From JAAYCI01 sp964370195 (GTDB taxonomy: Bacteria; Bacillota; Clostridia; Oscillospirales; Ruminococcaceae): a stretch of DNA of 23,927 bases. A program made the position numbers and the translations under genes. The stretch is from positions 1-23,927 of the forward strand of contig CAYJIH010000029.1 in assembly GCA_964370195.1 (NCBI GenBank), written 5' to 3'. The number at the start of each line of letters is the position of its first letter. The stretch's first letter is position 1. Below, piece after piece: positions 16,218 to 23,655 of the stretch. Below the pieces are notes generated by a model, which was not told the origin of the DNA, did no database searches, and was given only the letters and a program-made list of their open reading frames with translations.

Positions 16218-16805
16218 TTATGGCTCGGGTGGAAGAAGCTCTGTGTGGTTGCACACTTCATTTATTTTGTTGCGTAGTGCGGCATAGTCTGCCAAAGCAA
16301 AGGGTTTGTTTTTGGGGCAACGTAGTAAGGCGGCCGGGTGTAGTGTGCCCATATACCAAATGCCATCTTTGTAAAACCATTCTCCATGTTGCTTCATAAC
16401 CGAAAAATCTTTTTGAATCATCACTTTTGCGGCAACCCGCCCAAGGCAAACCACAATTTTGGGCTTCATAATTTGAAATTGCATTTGTAGCCAAGGAAAG
16501 CAGGACTTTTGCTCGGCAGGTAGAGGGTCGCGGTTGTTTGGCGGGCGGCATTTTACAATGTTGGTAATGTAGATATTTTTTTGACGATGAAGGCCGATGG
16601 ATGCTAAATAATAATCTAACAATTTGCCACTACGGCCTACAAAAGGCTCTCCTAGCTCGTCTTCATTTTTGCCGGGGCCTTCGCCTAAAAATAAAATTTC
16701 AGAGGCTTCGTTGCCAACACCAAACACTACATTTTGGCGTGTTTGTTCCAGTTCACAGTGTGTGCAGCAAAGGCAATCTTCGCGTAATTTTTTTAGTGTA
16801 TCCAT
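16218..16805 (-). CDS. Uracil-DNA glycosylase, family 4 (Fe-S cluster type)
   Basis: A 195-residue base-excision repair enzyme that removes uracil from DNA. The four cluster cysteines are visible: C14 and C17 (CCTHC), C86 in VKCRPPNNRDP and C102 in EQKSCFP. Motif A is GEGPGKNEDELGEPFVGRSGKLLD (about 41-64), and the C-terminal active-site motif HPAALLR starts at H156. This is the pattern of type a family 4 UDG; UdgX would need its own extra insert, which I do not see. The start at 16805 was chosen because GGGAGA lies 5 nt upstream on the minus strand; an in-frame ATG at 16841 would add 12 residues. It is the only protein gene on the minus strand, convergent with polC and divergent from the PduL-like gene. 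Confidence 0.93.
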   Translation of the reverse strand: MDTLKKLREDCLCCTHCELEQTRQNVVFGVGNEASEILFLGEGPGKNEDELGEPFVGRSGKLLDYYLASIGLHRQKNIYITNIVKCRPPNNRDPLPAEQKSCFPWLQMQFQIMKPKIVVCLGRVAAKVMIQKDFSVMKQHGEWFYKDGIWYMGTLHPAALLRCPKNKPFALADYAALRNKINEVCNHTELLPPEP

Positions 16806-16878
16806 GGCAATCTCCCTATGGTCAAAGTTTCTGAAATGCATTCATAATAGTATAACATATTCAGTCAGTTTTATCCTC

Positions 16879-16907
16879 TAGGCAATCAATGGAAATTGTG
16901 GTATAAT
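16879..16907 (+). promoter_or_regulatory. Promoter of the PduL-like gene
   Basis: An extended -10, TGGTATAAT (16899-16907), with a partial -35 TAGGCA (16879-16884) 17 bp upstream. The predicted start near 16914 gives an 86-nt leader to the GTG at 17000. Confidence 0.7.
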
Positions 16908-16913
16908 AGTAAA

Positions 16914-16999
16914 CACTTTATATGTGTTCAAACACGTGTAAAAGAGTTCAAAAGCAAAAAGCAGTTTGTACAGTTCAAACCGTTTTAATGGAGGGTCTC
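16914..16999 (+). promoter_or_regulatory. Structured leader of the PduL-like gene
   Basis: The presumed 5' end of the mRNA carries a 9-bp stem TATATGTGT (16919-16927) / ACACGTGTA (16932-16940) with loop TCAA. The sequence GTTCAAA occurs three times, at 16926, 16946 and 16973. A further small inverted repeat, GTTTG ... CAAAC, lies at about 16964-16980. No known riboswitch class is recognised; it may be a 5' stabilising hairpin or a protein-binding leader. Confidence 0.4.
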
Positions 17000-17572
17000 G
17001 TGGTTAGAAAAGTGATTGTAGAAGTATCTGCTCGTCATGTACATGTAACCGAGAAAGATTTGCATACTTTATTTGGGGAAGGCCATGAATTGCATCCAAA
17101 GAAAGATTTGTCTCAGCCGGGGCAATATGCAAGTGAAGAACGTGTATCGGTTGTGGGCCCAAAAAGTGAGTTTAACGGTGTTATCATCATCGGGCCGGTT
17201 CGCAAAGAAACACAGATTGAGATTAGTTTAACAGATGCACGGAAAATTGGTGTTACGGCACCGATTCGTGAAAGCGGAGATATCAAAGGTTCGGCATCTG
17301 TAAAGCTTGTAGGGCCAAAAGGCGAAGTGGAAGTGACAGAAGGTTGTATTGTGGCAAAACGCCATGTGCATTTAGATCCACACACGGCAGAAAAGTTTGG
17401 GGTACAAAATGGCCAAAATGTAAAAGTACTGTGCGATACAAACGACAGAAAATTGATTTTTGATGATGTGATGGCACGTGTGAGCGAGCAATATGCTGCG
17501 GCAATGCATATTGATACAGATGAAGCAAATGCAGCAGGTTTGCCCACGCACGGCGAGTTATTACTGGATTAA
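17000..17572 (+). CDS. PduL-type phosphotransacylase (phosphate propanoyltransferase family)
   Basis: A 190-residue protein of the PTAC family (PF06130), which interconverts acyl-CoA and acyl-phosphate, typically propionyl- or acetyl-CoA. The two halves each start with a histidine motif used for metal binding: SARHVHVTEKDLHTLFG (H13, H15) and AKRHVHLDPHTAEKFGV (H122, H124, H128). GQYASEERVSVVGPK and ARKIGVTAPIRESGDIKGSASVKLVGPKG are also characteristic. The start is the GTG at 17000 with GGAGGG (16990-16995) just upstream; the longer frame from 16922 would use an ATA codon region inside the leader and is rejected. No shell-protein genes of a microcompartment and no acetate kinase gene are nearby, and no encapsulation peptide is evident at the N-terminus. 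A housekeeping role in acetate or acetyl-phosphate metabolism is therefore inferred. Confidence 0.9.
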   Translation: MVRKVIVEVSARHVHVTEKDLHTLFGEGHELHPKKDLSQPGQYASEERVSVVGPKSEFNGVIIIGPVRKETQIEISLTDARKIGVTAPIRESGDIKGSASVKLVGPKGEVEVTEGCIVAKRHVHLDPHTAEKFGVQNGQNVKVLCDTNDRKLIFDDVMARVSEQYAAAMHIDTDEANAAGLPTHGELLLD

Positions 17573-17590
17573 CACAATATGAATTTCGGC

Positions 17591-17620
17591 ATCCGTCCGG
17601 TGAAAAACCGGACGGATTTT
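17591..17620 (+). terminator. Intrinsic terminator after the PduL-like gene
   Basis: An 11-bp perfect stem ATCCGTCCGGT (17591-17601) / ACCGGACGGAT (17607-17617) with loop GAAAA, followed by only four Ts and then GCG. The stem is very stable; the short T-tract may allow read-through into the next gene. Confidence 0.78.
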
Positions 17621-17664
17621 GCGTATGAGTATATGTTTGTTAAGGGGAGAAAGGGTTCTTCAAT

Positions 17665-19659
17665 ATGCACAATAAGATGAAAAAAGAAAGTGCAACATCG
17701 GCCAAGAACAGCAAAAATAACACGACAAAGAAAAACACGAAAAATTCGGGGTTTTTAAAAACACAGCGCGCACAAAGTGTAAGAAAAAGTTGGTGGTTAA
17801 ACACACTTTTTTTTGTATTGGTGCCAATGGTGTGCGTGGTAACAACCGAATGGATTGCCCGTGGTACTTTGGGGCCGCATGAAAGAGACCTTGGTTTTTT
17901 TGATGCACTGGGATATAATTTTCCGAGTTTTCTTATCACATATGTGTTGTTTGTGCTTGTGTATGTGATGATGACGTATTTGTTTAAAAACCATGTGGCA
18001 GGAACTTTAAGTGTGGGTGTGATTGGCACTGTGCCGGCTGTGGTGACCTATTATAAGCTTAATATGCGCAATGAGCCGTTTTTGCCATGGGATTTGATGC
18101 AGGTTGGAGACTTAATGGGCATCACCGATGAAGTGAGTTTTTCGATACAAACCAGCATGGTGGCAACTTGTGTTATTTTTATTTTGTTGTCTTTTATTGC
18201 ATTTTTCATTATTGTTCCGGTGCCAAAGGTAAAAAAGAAGGCATGGATGTGCCGTGCATATGTGACGGGTGGCTCTCTTTTGGGGATTGTATGCATGCTA
18301 TTCTTTGTGTTTTTTAACCCGGTGGCCACAGCTGCTTTGGGCATAGAAGAGGATATGTGGATGCAAGACCGCTATTATCGGTACAATGGTGTTATTAGTG
18401 GGTTTTTAACAAATATGCAATTGTTGAATATTGAAGAGCCACAAGGGTATAGCGCACAAACAGTGGATGATGTTTTACAAACAATGGACCCGGATTTGCC
18501 ACCGTATTATGAAAACAGCCCGGCAGTGGCCGGTGGTTTTAGTGAGGAAACACCGGATATCATCTTTTTGATGGCAGAAGGATTTTGGGACATGGAACAG
18601 TTGCCGGGCCTTGCGTACGATCGGGATCTTTTGCCAAACTACAGCCGCTTGGCTGAGGAAGGTGCCAGTGGCTGGGCATATACACCAAGTTATGGTGGGG
18701 GAACGTGTGATGTAGAGTTTGAAGCATTGACAGGGTTTTCTATGGAGTATTTGCCTGCCGGAAGTAAGCCGTACCAACAGTATATCACCGATGATACATT
18801 CTCGCTTGCTTGGGTGTTAAAAGACAGAGGATATGAAACATTGGCAATTCATGGGTATGGAGAGCGGTTTTGGAATCGCGATGTTGCCTATCCACGCCTT
18901 GGTATTGATACGTTTATTTCAGAAGAGGATATGGAAGCTGCAGAGCGTCGCCGTGGGTTTATTTCGGATATGGCCATGGTAGATAGGGTGATTGAGGAGC
19001 AACAAAGCCGTTCTAGTGAAGACAACCCGGTGTTTATTCATACAGTGACGATGCAAAACCATACAACGTATGATCCGGACCGTTACCCAGCAGAAGATTT
19101 GGTGCGTGTAACACAAAATGAAGCGAATCTTTCAGAAGAGATTATTGGGCAAGTGGAAGATTGCGCTACAGGCATCTCGGAAATGGATGCAGCGCTTGGG
19201 TATTTGACCGATTATTTGCGCACCGTGGAGCGCCCTACCATTGTTGTATTTTGGGGCGACCATTTAAACCCGATGTCGAATGGGTATGGTTTGTTTGAGG
19301 AAACCGGTTATATTGAACAAGGCGACACATCAAGCCCTGCAATGTACCAAACACCGCTACTGATATGGAGCAACCAGGCAGATGAGCAAGTGGATTTGGG
19401 CACGGTGTCTACATACAATATAGCGCCCATTATGATGGAGTTATATGGGCTTGAAATGCCGGATTATTTTGAGTTTTTGAACGAACAATTGTACGAGTAT
19501 ACGGCCAGCAACAAAGGGGTGATTGTGTATCCGGACGGCACCATAACACGAGAAGTAGAGGATGAAGAAGCACGCGAAGCGCTTTTGTATAACCAATCGG
19601 TGCTTCAGTATGATTTGTTGTTTGGCGAGCAATACCAATTAGAAGATGCAAGTGCATAG
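17665..19659 (+). CDS. LTA synthase-like membrane sulfatase-fold protein
   Basis: A 664-residue protein with a lysine/asparagine-rich cytoplasmic N-terminus (1-44), five membrane helices (about 45-61, 87-107, 111-129, 166-184, 199-218) and a large extracellular alkaline phosphatase/sulfatase-fold domain (about 290-600). Active-site residues match the LtaS pattern: E305 (LMAEGFWD), the nucleophile T347 in YGGGTCDVEFEALTG, H466 in TMQNHTTYD, and D532-H533 in WGDHLN. Proteins of this family transfer glycerol phosphate or related headgroups from phosphatidylglycerol onto wall or membrane glycopolymers. The GGGT...EFE form differs from S. aureus LtaS, so the exact product is unsure. The segment RNEPFLPWDL between helices is typical of the family. 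The ATG at 17665 follows AAAGGG by 9 nt. The radical SAM gene follows 10 nt after the stop. Confidence 0.87.
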   Translation: MHNKMKKESATSAKNSKNNTTKKNTKNSGFLKTQRAQSVRKSWWLNTLFFVLVPMVCVVTTEWIARGTLGPHERDLGFFDALGYNFPSFLITYVLFVLVYVMMTYLFKNHVAGTLSVGVIGTVPAVVTYYKLNMRNEPFLPWDLMQVGDLMGITDEVSFSIQTSMVATCVIFILLSFIAFFIIVPVPKVKKKAWMCRAYVTGGSLLGIVCMLFFVFFNPVATAALGIEEDMWMQDRYYRYNGVISGFLTNMQLLNIEEPQGYSAQTVDDVLQTMDPDLPPYYENSPAVAGGFSEETPDIIFLMAEGFWDMEQLPGLAYDRDLLPNYSRLAEEGASGWAYTPSYGGGTCDVEFEALTGFSMEYLPAGSKPYQQYITDDTFSLAWVLKDRGYETLAIHGYGERFWNRDVAYPRLGIDTFISEEDMEAAERRRGFISDMAMVDRVIEEQQSRSSEDNPVFIHTVTMQNHTTYDPDRYPAEDLVRVTQNEANLSEEIIGQVEDCATGISEMDAALGYLTDYLRTVERPTIVVFWGDHLNPMSNGYGLFEETGYIEQGDTSSPAMYQTPLLIWSNQADEQVDLGTVSTYNIAPIMMELYGLEMPDYFEFLNEQLYEYTASNKGVIVYPDGTITREVEDEEAREALLYNQSVLQYDLLFGEQYQLEDASA

Positions 19660-19669
19660 AGGTGAATGA

Positions 19670-21514
19670 GTGCAACAGAAATTAAGAGAAATTTTGGCCG
19701 AGGTGCAAAAACCGGGCCGATACACTGCAGGCGAGCCAGGCTGTGTATACAAACAAAAACAGGATGTGGATTTGCGTTTTGCCTTTTGTTTTCCCGATAC
19801 GTATGAAGTGGGCATGTCCTTTCTTGGTATGAAAATTTTGTACGATCTTTTGAATAAAAGAGAGGGGATATGGTGCGAGCGTGCCTTTATGCCATGGACG
19901 GATATGGTGCAGGCATTAAAAAGAGAGCAACTGCCTTTGTTCGCTTTAGAAAGCCGCGATGCTTTGTGCGAGTTTGATATTGTTGGGTTTACGTTGCAAT
20001 ACGAGCTTACGTATACGAACATTTTGGCGATGCTAGAGCTTGGTGGCATTGCATTAAGAGCAAGCGAGCGCGATGAGAATGCGCCGCTTGTTGTGGCTGG
20101 TGGCCCTTGTGTAAGCAATGCAGAGCCCATTGCAGAGTTTTTTGATGTAATGTTTTTGGGCGAAGGGGAAGAGCAATTGCCGGCTGTTTGTGAAGCAGTA
20201 AGGCAAGCGAAACGCGAAGGCATGTCCAAAATGGATTTGTTGCGGGAACTATGTAAAATACCGGGGGTGTATGTGCCTGCGTTTTACACACCGCAGTATG
20301 ATGATGAGGGGCATGTGGTGGCCATACAAGCCAAAGACGATGCCCCGATGCCTGTGCAAAAAGCACTGCTTCAAAACTTTGCAACCACAGAGCCCACTTT
20401 GTCTTTTGTGGTGCCCATGGTGGGCACTGTGCACGACCGTGCCCAAATAGAGGTGCTACGCGGTTGCGAGCGTGGCTGCCGGTTTTGCCAAGCAGGGTTT
20501 ATTTATCGCCCGCTTCGTGAGCGAGGGGCAACCATGCTTAACGAGGCGGCACAAAAACTATGTCAAAATACAGGCTACGAGGAGATGAGCTTAACAAGTT
20601 TATCTACGAGTGACCATAGTGAGCTGGAACCATTATTGGATCATTTGCTTAGCTGGACAAGCGCGCAGAAAATCAACTTATCGCTGCCGTCGTTGCGTGT
20701 GGATAATTTTACGGAAAGCCTGGTTGAAAAAGTGAGCCGTGTGCGCAAAAGTGGCCTAACTTTTGCGCCGGAGGCCGGTACGCAACGGTTGCGAGATGTT
20801 ATCAATAAAAATGTGAGTGAAGAAGAGATAGAGCGCACTTGCAAGTTGGCATTTGATGCAGGCTATAGTTCGGTAAAGCTGTATTTTATGATGGGTTTGC
20901 CTTCCGAGACGCTGGAGGATATTGAAGGCATGGCAAACACTGCAAAAAAAATTGTGGAGTTATATTACGAAAATCCACGCCGAAGAAAAGGCCAAGCAGT
21001 AAAAGTGTCTATTAGTGTGGCTTGTTTTGTGCCAAAAGCGATGACACCGTTTGAGTGTGTGGGGCAAGACAGCGAGGAAAGCCTGCGCGAAAAGCAACGG
21101 CATTTATTGCAATGTGTACACGGAAACCGAAAAATCTCAGTAAGTTACCACGAGAGCCGTGTGAGCCATTTAGAAGCTGCCTTTGCAAGAGGAGACCGAC
21201 GATTAAGCGACGTATTGGAGCATGCCTATCGGCTGGGGTGCTGTTTTGATGGCTGGGATGAATTGTTTCGCTACGATTTGTGGCAGCAGGCTTTTAAAGA
21301 GTGTGGCCTGAGTGCTGAATGGTATGCTCAAAGAGAATTGGCCAAAGATGAAATGCGGCCATGGGCACATCTTGATTATGGTGTTAGCCGTGCCTTTTTG
21401 CAAAAAGAGTATGAAAAGGCATTGTGTGGTGACGTGACAAAACCATGTAGAGTGGAATGTGCCGGATGCGGTGTAAACCGCCTGCTTGGGAGGGCTTGCT
21501 ATGCGGATGATTAG
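19670..21514 (+). CDS. TIGR03960 family B12-binding-like radical SAM protein
   Basis: A 614-residue radical SAM protein. The N-terminal third resembles the B12-binding-like domain of this group (FCFPDTYEVGMSFLGMKILY; VVAGGPCVSNAEPIAEFFDVMFLGEGEE). The radical SAM core carries CX3CX2C at C266, C270 and C273 (RGCERGCRFCQAG), then SLTSLSTSDHSEL, LSLPSLRVDNF, LTFAPEAGTQRLRDVINKNV and YFMMGLPSETLEDIEG. The C-terminus has a second cysteine group, C593, C597, C600 and C610. The family is widespread, usually beside or fused to a DUF2344 protein as here; I know of no established substrate. The start is the GTG at 19670, with GAGGTGA ending 4 nt upstream. The gene overlaps the next one by 14 nt. Confidence 0.92.
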   Translation: MQQKLREILAEVQKPGRYTAGEPGCVYKQKQDVDLRFAFCFPDTYEVGMSFLGMKILYDLLNKREGIWCERAFMPWTDMVQALKREQLPLFALESRDALCEFDIVGFTLQYELTYTNILAMLELGGIALRASERDENAPLVVAGGPCVSNAEPIAEFFDVMFLGEGEEQLPAVCEAVRQAKREGMSKMDLLRELCKIPGVYVPAFYTPQYDDEGHVVAIQAKDDAPMPVQKALLQNFATTEPTLSFVVPMVGTVHDRAQIEVLRGCERGCRFCQAGFIYRPLRERGATMLNEAAQKLCQNTGYEEMSLTSLSTSDHSELEPLLDHLLSWTSAQKINLSLPSLRVDNFTESLVEKVSRVRKSGLTFAPEAGTQRLRDVINKNVSEEEIERTCKLAFDAGYSSVKLYFMMGLPSETLEDIEGMANTAKKIVELYYENPRRRKGQAVKVSISVACFVPKAMTPFECVGQDSEESLREKQRHLLQCVHGNRKISVSYHESRVSHLEAAFARGDRRLSDVLEHAYRLGCCFDGWDELFRYDLWQQAFKECGLSAEWYAQRELAKDEMRPWAHLDYGVSRAFLQKEYEKALCGDVTKPCRVECAGCGVNRLLGRACYADD

Positions 21515-22142
21515 GATTTTCTTTGATAAAATAGGCGAATCAGCTTATATTTCTCATTTGGATTTGCAACGGGTGATGGCACGTGCGCTTCGGAAAAGTG
21601 GCCTTCCTGTGTGGTATTCTAAAGGGTTTAATCCACATATATACATGAGTTTTTCGCTTCCTTTGCCACTCGGGCAAGAAAGCTTCGCCGAAAGTGTGGA
21701 TTGTAAAACCGAGGCAGAAGAGGATTTATCTTGTTATCTATCGGCCTTAAACGATGCGTTGCCACGTGGGATTGTTGCCAAAGCAATTGCCGAGCCACAA
21801 AACAAAAGCGGTGCCATACGGTGGGCACAATACCGTTTTACATATGCACAAAAGCCACAGTGTGTGCAAAATGCGCTGCAATGTTTTGAAAAGGCAGAAA
21901 TAGCACAAGTATTGTTGAAACGCAAAAAAACGCAAGAGCAAATAGATTTAAAACAACACGTAAAAGAATTGGTTTATACAGGTGAAAATACAATAATGGC
22001 TTTGTTGCCGGCGGGCAATGAGGGGAGTATCAACCCACAGCTTTTTGTTTCGTTTTTAGAGGAACATTGTGGCCTTTCGCAAAAAGGTGTTGGGATTCAG
22101 CGCCTAAAAGTATTGATGGACGAGGGGCAGGAGTATTGCTAG
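21501..22142 (+). CDS. TIGR03936 family (DUF2344) protein
   Basis: A 213-residue protein of the family named for its link to TIGR03960 radical SAM enzymes. The opening RIFFDKIGESAYISHLDLQRV (written with a start MRMI) and ALRKSGLPVWYSKGFNPHIYMSFSLPLPLG are diagnostic. The rest is an alpha/beta domain without known catalytic motifs. The ATG at 21501 is preceded by GGGAGGG (21488-21494) and lies inside the end of the radical SAM gene, so translation is almost surely coupled and the two products probably work together. In many Firmicutes the pair sits beside rng and rplU-rpmA; here neither is in view. No strong terminator follows, only weak hairpins in the next 263 nt. Confidence 0.9.
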   Translation: MRMIRIFFDKIGESAYISHLDLQRVMARALRKSGLPVWYSKGFNPHIYMSFSLPLPLGQESFAESVDCKTEAEEDLSCYLSALNDALPRGIVAKAIAEPQNKSGAIRWAQYRFTYAQKPQCVQNALQCFEKAEIAQVLLKRKKTQEQIDLKQHVKELVYTGENTIMALLPAGNEGSINPQLFVSFLEEHCGLSQKGVGIQRLKVLMDEGQEYC

Positions 22143-22323
22143 ATAGGGCACATACGTGAAAATAGGCGGATAGAATCTGAACATAGGCAAAATTATTCGT
22201 ATGGAACATCACATACAATGTGTTATTTTCTAAACAATACCACTTCAGTAACAATATAACCGATGCGGGTGCTGAATTTGTTGAATCCAAATTGTTTTTT
22301 ATGTAGGATTTGAAAGAAAATAC

Positions 22324-22352
22324 TTGTATTTTCAACAGACTTGAAGTAAAAT
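22324..22352 (+). promoter_or_regulatory. Candidate promoter of mazG
   Basis: TTGTAT (22324-22329), a 17-bp spacer, TAAAAT (22347-22352). The predicted start near 22359 gives a leader of about 47 nt that includes the palindrome CACAGCTGTG followed by a T7 run (22368-22385). The preceding gap from 22143 is AT-rich and holds no gene I can support. Confidence 0.55.
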
Positions 22353-22405
22353 GATATGTATCTGATACACAGCTGTGCTTTTTTTGCATAGAATAGAGGT
22401 AAAAT

Positions 22406-23206
22406 ATGGACTTTGAAGCAAAAGAGCGATATACTATTCAAGATTTGGTAGATATTGTTCGCTTGTTGCGGTCTCCTGATGGTTGCCCTTGGGATAGAGA
22501 ACAAACACATACGTCTATACGCAAAAATTTGATTGAAGAGGCGTATGAGGTGGCCGAAGGGATTGATTTGGACGACAAAGAGTTGCTGTGTGAAGAACTG
22601 GGTGATTTGCTTTTACAAATCTTGTTACACGCCGAAATGGAGCGAGAAGCAAATGTATTCAACTTCGATGATGTATGCGATAAGATTAGCAAAAAGTTGA
22701 TTTATCGGCACCCACATGTGTTTGAAACACAAGATACCTTAAGTAGTGAGGAAGTGCTTTCCAATTGGGAGGCATTGAAAAACGCAGAAAAGGGAAGAGA
22801 AAGTGCGGCAGATCGTTTGGATAGTGTGCCCATTGGCTTGCCGGCCTTAATGCGTAGTACCAAATTGCAAAAGCGTGCCTTAGAGTTTGGCTTTCAGTAT
22901 AAAGATGTGTACGGTGCACTGGATGACCTAGAAAGTGAGATTGCCGAATTGAAAGAGGCATTGCGCGGAGAGGGCGACATTCGAAGCGAGATGGGTGATG
23001 TGTTGTTTGGTGCGGTGAATGTTGCACGAGAGCTTGAACTTGATGCCGAAGAAGAACTTACCCGTAGTGCCGATTGTTTTGCAACCCGTGTAAAGCTTGT
23101 GGAACAACTGGCGATACAAGAAGGGCATGATCCACGCCGGCTTTCTCAACCGTTGCTAGACAAGTATTGGGGGCAGGCAAAACAAAAGGCGGCAGAAATT
23201 CGTTAA
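22406..23206 (+). CDS. mazG: Nucleoside triphosphate pyrophosphohydrolase MazG
   Basis: A 266-residue two-domain MazG that hydrolyses (d)NTPs to the monophosphate and pyrophosphate. The N-terminal domain has LRSPDGCPWDREQTH, the metal-binding EEAYE (E44, E45, E48), and EELGDLLLQILLHAE (E64, D67), then YRHPHVF and VLSNWEALK. The second half repeats the helical fold with LESEIAELKEAL and EMGDVLFGAVNVAREL. Length is close to E. coli MazG (263). The ATG at 22406 follows AGAGGT. It is followed by hup and rqcP, an order common in Clostridia; in Bacillus the corresponding genes are yabN and yabO. It probably cleans the nucleotide pool; no toxin-antitoxin genes are adjacent. Confidence 0.95.
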   Translation: MDFEAKERYTIQDLVDIVRLLRSPDGCPWDREQTHTSIRKNLIEEAYEVAEGIDLDDKELLCEELGDLLLQILLHAEMEREANVFNFDDVCDKISKKLIYRHPHVFETQDTLSSEEVLSNWEALKNAEKGRESAADRLDSVPIGLPALMRSTKLQKRALEFGFQYKDVYGALDDLESEIAELKEALRGEGDIRSEMGDVLFGAVNVARELELDAEEELTRSADCFATRVKLVEQLAIQEGHDPRRLSQPLLDKYWGQAKQKAAEIR

Positions 23207-23209
23207 ACA

Positions 23210-23223
23210 CAGAGCGCGCTCTG
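23210..23223. repeat. Perfect 14-bp palindrome between mazG and hup
   Basis: CAGAGCGCGCTCTG is its own reverse complement. It starts 4 nt after the mazG stop and ends 35 nt before the hup ATG. It has no spacer loop and no T-tract, so it looks more like a binding site for a dimeric protein than a terminator; a short hairpin with a CGCG loop is possible in the RNA. Confidence 0.55.
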
Positions 23224-23258
23224 GTTAATAATGTAATAATAAGTGGAGGTTTTTTAAC

Positions 23259-23537
23259 ATGACAAAAACAGATTTGATTGCACAAGTAGCCGATGTGGCT
23301 GGTTTGAGTAAAAAAGATGCAGAATCTGCTGTGAACGCTACATTTGATGCCATTACAGATGCGGTGAAAACAGGCGATAAAGTAACACTTGTTGGGTTTG
23401 GTACATTCGAAAGCCGCGAGCGTTCGGCTCGCACCGGGTTAAACCCACACACAAAAGAGCCAATTGATATTCCAGCCACCACAGTGCCTGCATTTAAAGC
23501 AGGAAAAGCCTTTAAAGATGCTGTTGCCAAAAAATAA
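23259..23537 (+). CDS. hup: HU family DNA-binding protein
   Basis: A 92-residue nucleoid protein that binds and bends DNA as a dimer. The N-terminal helices start MTKTDLIAQVADVAGLSKKDA, followed by the conserved GDKVTLVGFGTFESRERSARTG turn and beta arm. The DNA-intercalating arm region reads NPHTKEPIDIPATTVPAFKAGKAFKDAV with the usual proline. The ATG at 23259 follows GGAGG (23245-23249) by 9 nt, a strong ribosome binding site fitting an abundant protein. It lies 52 nt after mazG and has its own terminator downstream; no convincing promoter is seen in the gap, so read-through from mazG or a non-consensus promoter is likely. Confidence 0.97.
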   Translation: MTKTDLIAQVADVAGLSKKDAESAVNATFDAITDAVKTGDKVTLVGFGTFESRERSARTGLNPHTKEPIDIPATTVPAFKAGKAFKDAVAKK

Positions 23538-23546
23538 ATAACATAG

Positions 23547-23580
23547 AAGGGCAGCGGTACGATGGCTGCCCTTTCTTGTT
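23547..23580 (+). terminator. Intrinsic terminator after hup
   Basis: A 9-bp stem AAGGGCAGC (23547-23555) / GCTGCCCTT (23565-23573), 9-nt loop, followed by TTTCTTGTT. It separates hup from rqcP. Confidence 0.87.
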
Positions 23581-23599
23581 CGTTATAAGTTGTATTTTT

Positions 23600-23619
23600 T
23601 GCTATGATGCAAAGTGCAT
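23600..23619 (+). promoter_or_regulatory. Weak candidate promoter and inverted repeat before rqcP
   Basis: An extended -10-like TGCTATGAT (23600-23608) overlaps the inverted repeat ATGCA-AAG-TGCAT (23607-23619). There is no clear -35. A start near 23615 would leave the rqcP ribosome binding site (23643-23648) intact. Confidence 0.3.
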
Positions 23620-23655
23620 GATGGCAAAAAATTGTATAATGAGAGGAGAGTATGC

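Noticed and set aside
22210..22222. CACAT-ACA-ATGTG hairpin followed by TTATTTT as terminator of the DUF2344 gene
   Set aside because: Only a 5-bp stem with a 3-nt loop; too weak to call.
23635..23640. Perfect TATAAT just before rqcP
   Set aside because: Its start would fall near 23647, inside or after the GAGGAG ribosome site, so it could not yield a normally translated rqcP mRNA.
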